DNA of 16,478 nucleotides from Fluviibacter sp048859965 (GCA_048859965.1 JBLIZO010000057.1:1-16478); one strand, 5' to 3'; positions 7,263 through 14,345 are shown, numbered from the stretch's first letter. Translations and numbers: made by a program. The notes: generated from the sequence alone by a model not told the origin.

Positions 7263-8444
7263 ATGCACGCCATTTTCAAAATGCCCCGTACGGTCTGGCT
7301 GATCGGGCTGATCAGCTTTATGAACGACAGCGCCAGCGAAATGCTGTACCCGCTGATTCCGCTCTATCTCGCCAGCACGTTGATGGCCGGCCCCAGGGCA
7401 TTGGGTCTGATTGAAGGCGTTGCCGACGCCACCTCCAGCCTGCTCAAACTCGTATCGGGTGTGCTGGTCGATAAAACCAAACGCATCAAACCCTGGCTGT
7501 TTTTCGGCTACGGCTTGGCGGGCCTCAGCCGGCCACTGGTCGCCTTTGCCGGCAGTTGGGTCACCGTTCTGTTTATCCGCTTTGCTGATCGCCTGGGCAA
7601 GGGGCTGCGCTCCTCACCGCGCGATGCGCTGCTGGCCGATAGCGTGGCCAGCCATCAGCGCGGTATGGCGTATGGCTTTCACCGCGCCATGGATAACGGC
7701 GGCGCAGTTGTCGGCCCGCTGCTTGCCTACGCGCTGTTAAGCATGCAGGTACCGATACCCACCATTTTTCTGCTGGCGATCATCCCCGCGGCTATCTGTT
7801 TGACGCTCGTGGGATGCATTCGCGAACCCCGGCAAATTCCGCCGGAATCGACCCCATTGCGCTGGAATCTTTCAGAAATGCCGACATCGCTGAAAAGATT
7901 TCTGATCGTCGTCGCCCTGTTCAGCCTGGGCAACTCATCGAATATTTTTCTACTCTTCCGCGCCAAAGAATTGGGTGTACCTGAAGCCTATATCCCGTTA
8001 CTCTGGGCCATCGTCTCGCTGATTGCAGCACTGGGCGCAACACCACTCGCAGCCCTGTCGGACCGCATCGGACGATTCCCGCTCCTGTTCGGTGGCTATC
8101 TCGCCTTTGCCCTGGTTTACCTCAGCCTCGGTTTCCTGAATGACGGCTTAATCGCCCTGGCGCTCATCTTTGGCCTATACGGTCTCTTTGTCGCCGCGAC
8201 CGAAGGCGTTGAAAAAGCCCTGGTCGCCGACCTGGCGCCCAGTAATAAACGTGGCACCGCTTTCGGCTGGTTCAACATGACCGTCGGGATCTTCCTACTG
8301 CCGTCTTCGGTCATCTTCGGCGAACTCTACGAGCGCCTGAATCCCAATACCGCATTTGGATTCTCCGCCACCTGCGCCCTGCTGGCCTGTGGCCTGCTCT
8401 GGTACTGGTTCAAGCCCACCCATGCGGCTCGCAACCCATCATAG
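7263..8444 (+). CDS. MFS transporter
   Basis: A 393-residue major facilitator protein with about 12 hydrophobic segments. The first segment contains the conserved start WLIGLISFMNDSASEMLYPL, followed by GLIEGVADATSSLLKLVSG and the cytoplasmic loop DRLGKGLRSSPRDALLADS, a pattern shared by a recognisable subgroup of bacterial MFS proteins. The second half repeats the loop as LAALSDRIGRFPLLFGGY. ATG 7263 is chosen because GAGG lies six bases ahead, directly after the stop of the nitronate monooxygenase gene; an ATG 14 codons upstream would overlap that gene. The substrate cannot be told from sequence. Confidence 0.85.
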   Translation: MHAIFKMPRTVWLIGLISFMNDSASEMLYPLIPLYLASTLMAGPRALGLIEGVADATSSLLKLVSGVLVDKTKRIKPWLFFGYGLAGLSRPLVAFAGSWVTVLFIRFADRLGKGLRSSPRDALLADSVASHQRGMAYGFHRAMDNGGAVVGPLLAYALLSMQVPIPTIFLLAIIPAAICLTLVGCIREPRQIPPESTPLRWNLSEMPTSLKRFLIVVALFSLGNSSNIFLLFRAKELGVPEAYIPLLWAIVSLIAALGATPLAALSDRIGRFPLLFGGYLAFALVYLSLGFLNDGLIALALIFGLYGLFVAATEGVEKALVADLAPSNKRGTAFGWFNMTVGIFLLPSSVIFGELYERLNPNTAFGFSATCALLACGLLWYWFKPTHAARNPS

Positions 8445-8472
8445 CTGACTGACTCTGCCGCCACTGACGGTT

Positions 8473-8488
8473 GGTGACCTTGGTCACC
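8473..8488. terminator. Perfect dyad between convergent genes
   Basis: GGTGACC (8473-8479), two bases, then GGTCACC (8482-8488) form a 7-bp inverted repeat in the 50-bp gap between the convergent MFS and YqhA genes. There is no T run on either side, so it is not a textbook intrinsic terminator. Its position still makes a bidirectional transcription barrier the likeliest role. Confidence 0.3.
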
Positions 8489-8494
8489 TGCGCC

Positions 8495-8911
8495 TCAATC
8501 CTTGTTCAAGCGCTTAACCGCGATCAGCGTCACAAGGAATACCAGATGGATGACAGCCGCTTCAACCACAACATGAATCTCCGTGCCGCTGATATCTGTT
8601 AGTACCTTCAGCAGGTTGACACCGGAAATCGTGACCAAAGAAAAACTCAGTTTCTCTTTGATGTAGGCGCTGTCCTTGGTGGCGTCACCCTTAATCTCCG
8701 CGGCTGCATTGCCGATGACCAAAGACGCGAGGTCAATGACCAGCGCGGCATCAATCATCGTCAATAACAGCACCAGCGCATCTGACTCGGAGATCCCCAG
8801 CTTCAGCGCCACCGCCGTCACATGCACCAGTTCTACAGCAATGGCGTAGCCAAATAGAATCGTCGCGACCGAAAGGCCGAGAAGAATAAAGAGATTGGTG
8901 AGTTTTTTCAT
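8495..8911 (-). CDS. YqhA family (UPF0114) membrane protein
   Basis: A 138-residue inner-membrane protein of unknown function. It follows the layout of E. coli YqhA: an N-terminal hydrophobic segment, ISESDALVLLLTMIDAALVI (YqhA has AESD-LILVLLSLVDMTLV), a polar KEKLSFSLVTISGVNLLKVL segment (YqhA [20 protein letters not shown]), and a last helix ending VIHLVFLVTLIAVKRL. ATG 8911 is chosen; its first base is the last base of the upstream stop (TGATG), and AAGGAA precedes it. It is therefore coupled to the small cysteine-rich gene in front, a pairing I do not know from the literature. Confidence 0.75.
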   Translation of the reverse strand: MKKLTNLFILLGLSVATILFGYAIAVELVHVTAVALKLGISESDALVLLLTMIDAALVIDLASLVIGNAAAEIKGDATKDSAYIKEKLSFSLVTISGVNLLKVLTDISGTEIHVVVEAAVIHLVFLVTLIAVKRLNKD

Positions 8912-9102
8912 CAACGTTCCTTACCGAATCGCGCAGCATACGCCACCCGATGGCGAGCGGCATCTCGCTCTCGCTCCTTCGAGCGTTCTGCTGGCGTTAA
9001 GGCCAAACGATAAGCGCGCACACGACAGGCAACCGAGCAGTAACGTGCATCGCTGCGCTTAGGCGTAAATGGGGAAAGACAGGTCCAGCAATGGGTACTC
9101 AA
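8911..9102 (-). CDS. Small four-cysteine (zinc-ribbon-like) protein
   Basis: A 63-residue basic protein starting at TTG 9102, supported by GGAGG (revcomp 9108-9112) five bases upstream. Cys5-X2-Cys8 and Cys22-X3-Cys26 (HCWTC, then SDARYCSVACRVRAYR) look like a treble-clef or zinc-ribbon knuckle; the DARYCS-x-x-CR-x-x-AYR pattern recurs in small proteins of plasmids, phages and chromosomal islands. The C-terminal half is an Arg/Glu-rich helix (LTPAERSKERERDAARHR), suited to nucleic-acid binding. The frame stays open upstream to the stop of the amidase gene, so a longer form from TTG 9183 is possible, but it would read through the repeats. Its stop overlaps the start of the YqhA gene. Function is unknown; an autoregulator acting at the upstream dyads is one idea. 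Confidence 0.55.
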   Translation of the reverse strand: MSTHCWTCLSPFTPKRSDARYCSVACRVRAYRLALTPAERSKERERDAARHRVAYAARFGKER

Positions 9103-9112
9103 GACAGCCTCC

Positions 9113-9217
9113 GTAACCGTTACAGAGACAGCTCGACCAAGCTCTCTGTAACAGGTACAAATGTTACAGAGATTAACCGCCAAAGTCTCTCTGTAACGGA
9201 TATATCCGTTACAGAGA
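9113..9217. repeat. Cluster of operator-like inverted repeats (TCTCTGTAAC / GTTACAGAGA)
   Basis: The 10-base unit TCTCTGTAAC or its complement occurs five times in 105 bases. Two copies at 9143-9152 and 9163-9172 form a 30-bp dyad with 11-bp arms. Two at 9188-9197 and 9208-9217 form a perfect 30-bp palindrome with centre GGATATATCC. The dyad centres are exactly 45 bp apart. A fifth unit (9119-9128), preceded by GTAAC (9113-9117), abuts the ribosome-binding site of the small cysteine-rich gene. No T run follows, so these are not intrinsic terminators. Geometry and position fit a multi-site operator controlling that gene and the YqhA gene. Confidence 0.75.
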
Positions 9218-9240
9218 AGGCCGATGATCGAAGGAAACCC

Positions 9241-10020
9241 TCAAGGGGCCTGATCTGGAGAAACCGGCTCAAAGGCCTGACCGGTCTTCCGCTTCACCAG
9301 ACAATAGGCCGTGCGCCTCGCCAGCGCATCGTCTGCACTGATATTGCCCTCAGCATCCGACAGGTAATGCCGGGCAAACGCCTCACGCGATGCCTCCGGC
9401 ATGCGCGGATCATAGCCCAGCAACACCAGCATTGCCGGCATGCTCATCGGTAATGCCACAGGCGCCTCCGGTAAGGCATCACACCAGAGCCCAAAACCGG
9501 ACAGCGCCAACCGCTGCCAGGGAAAATAGGGGCCCGGATCAATCTTCCGCCCCGGCGACACATCCGAATGCCCCACAAAATTGGCCGCAGGAATCCGGTA
9601 GCGCATCCGCAGATCCTGCAGCAATGCTTCAAGCGTCTGGATCTGCGCGTCGTCATAGGGCTCCTGCCCCGTGTTATCCAGCTCGATGCCTATCGAAGCC
9701 GAATTAACATCCGTCAGCCCCGCCCAATACGATTGCCCGGCATGCCAGGCCCGCTTGTGCTCCGGTACCAGCTGAAACAACGTACCATCACGGGCAACCA
9801 GATAATGCGCACTCACCCGCCGCTCCGGCGACGTCAGGGTATTGAGCGAATGCGTCGCCGTATCGTTACTCGTGTAGTGAATCACCACCAGGGATGGGCG
9901 ACGCTCGTCCAGGTTCGGGCTGGCCACCACCGTTGCCGGTAACGAGGTATCCGGCTTAAACCCCGCGCACCCCGCCACCAATGTGGCCAGCAACAGAGCA
10001 AACCCGAAACGCAACGGCAT
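9241..10020 (-). CDS. AmiD-like N-acetylmuramoyl-L-alanine amidase, lipoprotein
   Basis: A 259-residue zinc amidase (Amidase_2 fold) that cleaves the bond between N-acetylmuramic acid and the stem peptide. Residues 1-17 are a lipoprotein signal peptide with lipobox LVAG-Cys18, placing it in the envelope, most likely the outer membrane. Zinc ligands are expected at His48 (VVIHYTS), His151 (FVGHSDVSPGR) and Asp161 (KIDPGPYFPW); substrate-side motifs are SAHYLVARDG, AWHAGQSYW and IGIELDN with Glu113. The last ~75 residues (LLGYDPRMPEASREAFARHY) resemble the short peptidoglycan-binding end of E. coli AmiD. AGGAG, partly overlapping the MazG-like stop codon, lies six bases before the ATG, so it is co-translated behind that gene. 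It could be called AmpD-like, but the lipobox favours AmiD. Confidence 0.88.
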   Translation of the reverse strand: MPLRFGFALLLATLVAGCAGFKPDTSLPATVVASPNLDERRPSLVVIHYTSNDTATHSLNTLTSPERRVSAHYLVARDGTLFQLVPEHKRAWHAGQSYWAGLTDVNSASIGIELDNTGQEPYDDAQIQTLEALLQDLRMRYRIPAANFVGHSDVSPGRKIDPGPYFPWQRLALSGFGLWCDALPEAPVALPMSMPAMLVLLGYDPRMPEASREAFARHYLSDAEGNISADDALARRTAYCLVKRKTGQAFEPVSPDQAP

Positions 10021-10027
10021 ACTTCTC

Positions 10028-10393
10028 CTACCCGGCCGTTGAATCTGCTTTACGGCTTGATCCTCGAACCATATCAGCCGGATACTTCAAGGCGTTCTTG
10101 GCCAGTTTATCGACCACGGCCGCATTCAGATCGACCCCCAGCACACTGCTCAGGCGCACCAGATACAGCAACACATCGGCCAACTCCTCACCCACATGTT
10201 CTGCAGTGGCCGGCGAACGCCCTGCTTCACGGGCCTCGGCTTCTGTCAGCCACTGGAAGATCTCATTGAGCTCACCGACCTCGCCCGTCAGCGCCATCAC
10301 CAGGTTCTTGGGCGTATGAAACTGATCCCAGTCCCGCTCTTCGGAAAACCGGGCCAATGCCTGTTCGAGATTTGTTACGTTAATCATGGTCAT
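10028..10393 (-). CDS. MazG-like nucleotide pyrophosphohydrolase
   Basis: A 121-residue all-alpha NTP pyrophosphohydrolase of the RS21-C6/dCTPase subgroup, which hydrolyses (d)NTPs to the monophosphate and may clean the nucleotide pool. The metal-binding signature is complete: E38-X2-E41 (TGEVGELNE) and E70-X2-D73 (GEELADVLLYLVRL), and the C-terminal NALKYPAD is typical. Two start codons are possible, ATG 10393 and ATG 10387; neither has a clear ribosome-binding site. TATGAT lies just ahead of them on the minus strand, so a leaderless message from the second ATG is conceivable. The amidase gene follows 7 bases after the stop. Confidence 0.87.
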   Translation of the reverse strand: MTMINVTNLEQALARFSEERDWDQFHTPKNLVMALTGEVGELNEIFQWLTEAEAREAGRSPATAEHVGEELADVLLYLVRLSSVLGVDLNAAVVDKLAKNALKYPADMVRGSSRKADSTAG

Positions 10394-10470
10394 TCATCAT
10401 ACACATTCGCAAAGATGATCAACCAACACGGGTTCGTCCTCGACAATAAAGCAAGCCTAAAGCAACCAAT

Positions 10471-10503
10471 AAAAAACCCGCAAAGCCTTTGGCGATGCGG
10501 GTT
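10471..10503 (-). terminator. Intrinsic terminator downstream of tRNA-Ser
   Basis: Read on the minus strand, AACCCGCA (10496-10503) pairs with TGCGGGTT (10475-10482) and is followed by TTTTTT. It lies 10 bases after the 3' end of the tRNA, so it ends the tRNA transcript and separates it from the MazG-like gene. Confidence 0.85.
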
Positions 10504-10512
10504 CCGTAATAC

Positions 10513-10603
10513 TGGCGGAGACGAGAAGATTCGAACTTCCGATACCCTTTTGGGGTATGCTCCCTTAGCAGGGGAGTGCCTTCGACCACTCGGCCACGTC
10601 TCC
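10513..10603 (-). tRNA. tRNA-Ser (anticodon GCU)
   Basis: A 91-base tRNA with encoded CCA. The acceptor GGAGACG pairs with CGTCTCC, G is the discriminator, and the D arm is GGCCGAGTGGTCGAAGGC. The anticodon stem-loop CTCCC-CTGCTAA-GGGAG gives anticodon GCT, reading AGC/AGU serine codons. A long variable arm (ATACCCC-AAAA-GGGGTAT type, TACCC/GGGTA) is typical of type II tRNAs, and the T arm has GTTCGAATC. It follows lysC on the same strand after about 78 bases. This lysC then tRNA-Ser order without csrA is one reason for favouring a betaproteobacterial host. Confidence 0.97.
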
Positions 10604-10681
10604 GAACCGATTTACCCAAGGGTAAAAACCGGAGGCTGAATTCTAACGGGTCAGCCCCGCCCGGTCAAACGAACTTGGCTT

Positions 10682-11164
10682 TTATTTGGCTTGATCGAGG
10701 CCAAAGACGCGGTGCAGTACGCGCACGGCCAGTTCCAGATACTTTTCATCCAGAATGACCGAGATCTTGATCTCCGAGGTGGAGATCATCTGCAGGTTGA
10801 TACCCTCTTCAGCCAGTGCGCGGAACATCTGGCTGGCAACACCGGGATGCGAACGCATGCCAACGCCGACCGCCGAGACCTTGCAGATCTTGTTGTCGCC
10901 GGTGATTTCACGCGCGCCGATGTGCTTGCACACGTCTTCGAGAATCGCTTTCGCCTTTTCGAAGTCGCCACGGTTCACGGTGAACGAGAAATCAGTGGTG
11001 CCGTCGTGACTGGTATTCTGGATGATAATGTCAACATCGATATTCGCTTCGGCGATCGGGCCCAGGATCTGATAGGCGATACCAGGTTTATCGGGCACAC
11101 CCAGAACGGTCAATTTCGCTTCGTCGCGGTTAAAGGCGATGCCGGAGATGATGGCTTGTTCCAT
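10682..11164 (-). other. Possible internally started beta subunit of aspartokinase
   Basis: Met252 (MEQAIISGIAFNRDEAKLTV) sits where the beta subunit begins in alpha2-beta2 aspartokinases such as those of Bacillus and Corynebacterium. GAGG lies 11 bases upstream of the ATG, a long but possible spacing. The product would be 160 residues comprising both ACT domains. Inference only. Confidence 0.35.
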
Positions 11165-11917
11165 ATTCGTGTTGTCCTCAACTGTGATGAGGGTGCCTTC
11201 GCCACCCTGACCGTATTCTTCAAAGCTGGAAAGAACGCGCAGCTTGACCTTGTACTTGCCGGCGAATTCCACCGAGCGGATCTGCAGCACCTTGGAGCCG
11301 AGGCTGGCCATTTCCAGCATTTCTTCAAAGGTGATGGTGTCCAGCTTGCGGGCTTCGGGCACGACGCGCGGGTCGGTGGTGTACACACCATCGACATCGG
11401 TATAGATCTGGCATTCGTCGGCCTTGAGGGCGGCAGCCAGTGCCACACCGGTGGTATCCGAGCCGCCACGACCCAGCGTCGTAATATTGCCGTTTTCATC
11501 AACCCCCTGGAAGCCGGCAACGATAACGACGCGGCCAGCCTTGAGATCTTTGCGCATGGGCGCATCGTCGATCGAGAGGATGCGGGCCTTCATATGGCTG
11601 TTATCCGTCAGGATCCTGACCTGGCCCCCCGTGTAGCTGACGGCGTCAACGCCGATTTCCTTGAGCGCCATCGCCAGCAAGCCGATAGTCACCTGCTCAC
11701 CGGTCGAGAGGATCACATCCATCTCACGCGGATCGGGGTTGTTTTGCAGCGCTTTGGCCAAGGCGATCAGACGGTTGGTTTCGCCGCTCATGGCGGAAAC
11801 GACCACCACGACGTCGTGACCGTCTTTGCGGAAGGCCGCAATACGACGGGCAACGTTCTGAATGCGCTCGGGATTGGCGACGGACGTACCGCCGTATTTC
11901 TGAACGATGAGAGCCAT
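10682..11917 (-). CDS. lysC: Aspartokinase LysC
   Basis: A 411-residue aspartate kinase, first step of the aspartate family pathway (lysine, threonine, methionine, diaminopimelate). The kinase domain starts with KYGGTSV (7-13), has STGEQV (71-76), and the TTLGRGGSDTT loop (147-155) with YTDVDGVYTTDPR (172-184). Two ACT domains follow from about residue 265 (LTVLGVPDKPGIAYQIL and CKVSAVGVGMRSHPGVA), the site of feedback control by lysine and/or threonine. Length matches the monofunctional alpha-type enzyme. No lysine riboswitch is visible in the leader. An internal ATG 11164 (Met252) could start a separate beta subunit. The start at 11917 has no strong ribosome-binding site. Confidence 0.96.
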   Translation of the reverse strand: MALIVQKYGGTSVANPERIQNVARRIAAFRKDGHDVVVVVSAMSGETNRLIALAKALQNNPDPREMDVILSTGEQVTIGLLAMALKEIGVDAVSYTGGQVRILTDNSHMKARILSIDDAPMRKDLKAGRVVIVAGFQGVDENGNITTLGRGGSDTTGVALAAALKADECQIYTDVDGVYTTDPRVVPEARKLDTITFEEMLEMASLGSKVLQIRSVEFAGKYKVKLRVLSSFEEYGQGGEGTLITVEDNTNMEQAIISGIAFNRDEAKLTVLGVPDKPGIAYQILGPIAEANIDVDIIIQNTSHDGTTDFSFTVNRGDFEKAKAILEDVCKHIGAREITGDNKICKVSAVGVGMRSHPGVASQMFRALAEEGINLQMISTSEIKISVILDEKYLELAVRVLHRVFGLDQAK

Positions 11918-11953
11918 CAGTAAGTCTTATCAGAGGTTGAACAAACGTTGGAA

Positions 11954-11959
11954 ATTATA
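11954..11959 (-). promoter_or_regulatory. Candidate -10 box for lysC
   Basis: A perfect TATAAT on the minus strand lies about 37 bases upstream of the lysC start codon. The -35 region at the expected distance (GCGGGT) is poor, so the promoter assignment rests mainly on the -10 box and its position. Confidence 0.45.
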
Positions 11960-12105
11960 GCCTAGTTTGAGCGCAAACCCGCACCTGATCAGGGCGACAC
12001 CGCTTGATTTGGCAACAACACAATGCCGCAGCGCACCAACCCAGTGCGTATAAATTTGACTTTGTATGAAGCCGACATACATTGAAAAAAACGGGGGAGA
12101 CAACA

Positions 12106-12444
12106 ATGAACACGCCAACCAAGAAGCGGTTCAGAAATACCGGGGAGGCAATCGGCCGATTTGCCCCCTTGAAAGGGAAGCTGCAAACGCCACCAAAAAC
12201 GCTCCGGCTGGAATTAGGTTTAACCCAAGCGGCGTTCTGGTCGCCGGTCGGTGTATCGCAAAGCGGCGGTTCGCGCTATGAGTCGGGCCGCAAGCTACCC
12301 GCCTCAATCAGCGCCCTGCTCCATCTGGTGCACGTTGAAAGCGTCAATATCAGCCAGCTTAACGGTGATGACGAACGGGTCGGGCGGCGGCTCCGCGAGA
12401 CCGATCCCGCTGCTTATAGCGCGCTGCTCAAAGACGCGACATAG
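12106..12444 (+). CDS. Xre/Cro-like helix-turn-helix protein
   Basis: A 112-residue predicted DNA-binding protein. After a basic, poorly ordered N-terminus (to about residue 30), LRLELGLTQAAFWSPVGV followed by SQSGGSRYESGRKLPASISALLHLV reads as a lambda-repressor-type helix-turn-helix: the LTQ...F helix, a turn, then the SGGSRYESGR recognition region. The C-terminal tail is acidic/basic without a ligand-binding domain. ATG 12106 is chosen because GGGGGAG lies seven to ten bases upstream; a TTG eight codons earlier also reads in frame. It stands alone, divergent from lysC and convergent with the radical SAM gene, so its targets cannot be guessed from context. Confidence 0.72.
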   Translation: MNTPTKKRFRNTGEAIGRFAPLKGKLQTPPKTLRLELGLTQAAFWSPVGVSQSGGSRYESGRKLPASISALLHLVHVESVNISQLNGDDERVGRRLRETDPAAYSALLKDAT

Positions 12445-12455
12445 CAACCGTCAGC

Positions 12456-13337
12456 TCAGGCGCTTACCTGCACTGTCGCACCCGTGGCGCGGATTTTATC
12501 CGCCCAGACTTGCATCGCATGCGCACTCAGTGCCGATAAATGCGTTGCTTCGGGCTGCAGCGAGGGACGCGCCAGACCGTACAGATGCACACCCTGAATC
12601 TGATGCACATTCTGTTTCACAAACGCCAGATAAGCAGCCTCGTCTTCGACACTGGGCGCCTGACCGTCCCAGGCCAGCCAACAGGTCTGTAGCCATACCG
12701 GCGCCAGACTGCAGGCAATATCCAGCCGATGCTGGATCTGTTCCGGCTTGTAACTGATGCCGTTGATACGCTTCATCGATTCCGGCAACAATCGATCCAC
12801 TTTAAACCACACGACCCCTCCGGCCTCGGCCAGCGCTTTAACGCCCGCCTGCACCTCCGGGCGCAGCATCAGGCTGCCATTGGTAATGAGTACCAGCGGA
12901 ATCTGCAGCCCATGGGCATCACGTTGACGGCGAGCGATCTCTACTGCCAACTGAAACTGCGGCGAACTGGTCGGTTCACCATTACCGGAAAACGCGATAT
13001 CGCGGATCTGGCGCAGCGCTTCCGGCGTATCCGGGGGAATCATCGGGCTCAAGGCCGGGTTGTCCAGCAGGCCCTTGAGCTCGGCTTCAAGCAAGCTCAA
13101 GTTGACCTCGGGCGCATCGCCCCGATGCAGCCCCGGTACCTGACAGTAGGCGCAGGCCCAGTTGCAGGCGTTATTGGTATTCAGATTGATGCCGATCGAG
13201 ATGCCCTGCATCCGCCGCGACAACACGGGATACACATAGGTCAGATTCAGAAAGTCCGGATCGTGATCGCTGAAGCTCAGCCAGCGCACGGTTTGCCCGG
13301 TAGGTTTGGAATCAACAGGATGCTTCGGCTCGGTCAT
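12456..13337 (-). CDS. Radical SAM protein (COG0731-like)
   Basis: A 293-residue radical SAM protein. C58-X3-C62-X2-C65 (CNWACAYCQV) is the canonical 4Fe-4S/SAM cluster motif, followed by FSGNGEPTSSP, the SAM-binding GGE-like motif, and VLITNGSLM and VVWFKVD on later strands of the barrel. No auxiliary cluster domain or B12 domain is seen. It is not QueE, despite standing back to back with queD: QueE has a longer spacing between the first two cluster cysteines. ATG 13337 is preferred to the GTG/ATG five codons upstream because it follows directly after the 50-bp divergent promoter region. The reaction is unknown. Confidence 0.82.
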   Translation of the reverse strand: MTEPKHPVDSKPTGQTVRWLSFSDHDPDFLNLTYVYPVLSRRMQGISIGINLNTNNACNWACAYCQVPGLHRGDAPEVNLSLLEAELKGLLDNPALSPMIPPDTPEALRQIRDIAFSGNGEPTSSPQFQLAVEIARRQRDAHGLQIPLVLITNGSLMLRPEVQAGVKALAEAGGVVWFKVDRLLPESMKRINGISYKPEQIQHRLDIACSLAPVWLQTCWLAWDGQAPSVEDEAAYLAFVKQNVHQIQGVHLYGLARPSLQPEATHLSALSAHAMQVWADKIRATGATVQVSA

Positions 13338-13389
13338 GGCGCAATGATACAATCACGGCCTTGATTTAAACCGGAATTTGCCAGAAGTC
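13338..13389. promoter_or_regulatory. Short divergent control region of radical SAM gene and queD
   Basis: Only 52 bases separate the two start codons. TGATACAAT (plus, 13345-13353) and its complement ATTGTATCA (minus) give overlapping extended -10-like boxes, so RNA polymerase may bind for one direction or the other. The -35 regions would lie inside the coding sequences. Confidence 0.3.
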
Positions 13390-13857
13390 ATGCGCATTAC
13401 ACGCCGGCTGGAATTTGACGCCGGCCACCGCATCCCCGATCACCGCAGCCAGTGCCGTCACATGCACGGGCACCGTTACGCCCTCGAAATCACCCTGTCG
13501 GGCGAGGTCATCAAGCGTGCTGGCGATCCGGCCAACGGCATGGTCATGGATTTCGGTGAGATCAAGACGATTGCGCTGCGCGAAATCGTGGACCTCTGGG
13601 ACCATGCGTTTCTGGTCTTTGCCGAGGATCGCGACATCCGTTCGCTGCTGGAAAAGATACCCGGCCACAAGACCGTCGTCCTGGATGTCGTACCCACTGC
13701 CGAGAACCTGGCGACCGTGGCCTTTCGTACGCTGGCCCCCTGCTACAAACACGCCTATGGCAACAACCTCAAGCTGGAGCGTGTACGCCTCTACGAAACG
13801 CCCAACTGCTGGGCTGATGCGACGGCACCCATTGACTTCGTCGAACCGAAGCCCTGA
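13390..13857 (+). CDS. queD: 6-carboxy-5,6,7,8-tetrahydropterin synthase QueD
   Basis: A 155-residue member of the 6-pyruvoyltetrahydropterin synthase fold. QueD converts dihydroneopterin triphosphate to 6-carboxytetrahydropterin in queuosine/preQ0 synthesis. Zinc ligands are His13 (FDAGH), His26 and His28 (MHGH); Cys22 just before them is the catalytic cysteine of QueD. The DHAFLV histidine and the YETPNCWA glutamate complete the active site. VPTAENLA is the conserved helix that binds substrate. Length is slightly above the E. coli enzyme (121), as in many betaproteobacterial homologues. ATG 13390 aligns with the family start; the TTG at 13378 is less likely. No other queuosine gene is in the window. 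Confidence 0.92.
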   Translation: MRITRRLEFDAGHRIPDHRSQCRHMHGHRYALEITLSGEVIKRAGDPANGMVMDFGEIKTIALREIVDLWDHAFLVFAEDRDIRSLLEKIPGHKTVVLDVVPTAENLATVAFRTLAPCYKHAYGNNLKLERVRLYETPNCWADATAPIDFVEPKP

Positions 13858-13898
13858 GCAGACGCTGCCCCTGTTCGCTTGACGTTGATTTAACGACG

Positions 13899-14336
13899 CT
13901 ATTCAACGCGGCGATACACCAGCTCAAAACGACGTCGGCTGCACACCCCGAAATCCCCTGGCCCATACTGCATCAGCCAGTCGCCGGCCTCGCCACGTAG
14001 CACATCACGTCCGGCCGAGCGTGCCGCCGTAAACGGCTCGTTGATTTGTTTTGCCAACACCGGCACCGGCCTTGCCGTATAAGCACCATCCTGCCCGTCA
14101 ATCGTTGGTGCAACCGCCTGATACTTCGCGTCGAAGCGGCACCGATCAACGCTCCAGCAATCCCCCGTGCAACCCGTAATCAGCGCATCGCCGACCTGAT
14201 ATTTATTCGGGCCTTCGAGGCTGGTCAGTTCGCCCGCCACCTGAGCAAAGGCCACATGCACGATTTCCGTTTTAATGAAGCGGGCCGCAGCAGCGTCGGC
14301 GCCAAGGTCCATATCGGCTAGATGCATCACACGCAT
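13899..14336 (-). CDS. PGDYG-motif protein, function unknown
   Basis: A 145-residue soluble protein. The C-terminal block GDWLMQYGPGDFGV followed by CSRRRFELVYRRVE matches the PGDYG family, named for this motif (here PGDFG). Upstream, FIKTEIVHVAF, YQVGDALITG and RPVPVLAKQINEPFTA form beta-rich segments typical of the family. Four cysteines occur (TGCTGDCWSVDRC and GVC), of which the first three are close together. It starts at ATG 14336 with GAGAG a few bases upstream and only 9 bases after the stop of the radical SAM gene, so it belongs to that operon. No catalytic role is known to me; it may be a partner or immunity/accessory protein of that enzyme. Confidence 0.68.
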   Translation of the reverse strand: MRVMHLADMDLGADAAAARFIKTEIVHVAFAQVAGELTSLEGPNKYQVGDALITGCTGDCWSVDRCRFDAKYQAVAPTIDGQDGAYTARPVPVLAKQINEPFTAARSAGRDVLRGEAGDWLMQYGPGDFGVCSRRRFELVYRRVE

Positions 14337-14345
14337 TCAAATCTC

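Noticed and set aside
9113..9217. CRISPR-like array
   Set aside because: The repeats are 10-base units in inverted orientation with short irregular gaps, with no 25-40-base direct repeats, spacers or cas genes.
9103..9243. Stop-codon read-through from the amidase gene into the small cysteine-rich gene, since both share a frame with no other stop between
   Set aside because: A shared frame has a one-in-three chance, the small gene has its own good ribosome-binding site, and no read-through signal is visible.
10691..11923. A 410-codon open frame on the plus strand opposite lysC
   Set aside because: It is the antisense shadow of a highly conserved, codon-biased gene; the protein has no recognisable domain, and lysC explains the region fully.
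12456..13337. Assignment of the radical SAM gene as queE because of adjacent queD
   Set aside because: QueE has a long gap between the first two cluster cysteines; this protein has the plain CX3CX2C motif and a GNGEPT motif of another subfamily.
12729..13364. A 211-codon plus-strand frame opposite the radical SAM gene
   Set aside because: Same situation: the minus strand holds an intact radical SAM protein with its cluster motif, and the antisense product has no motif.
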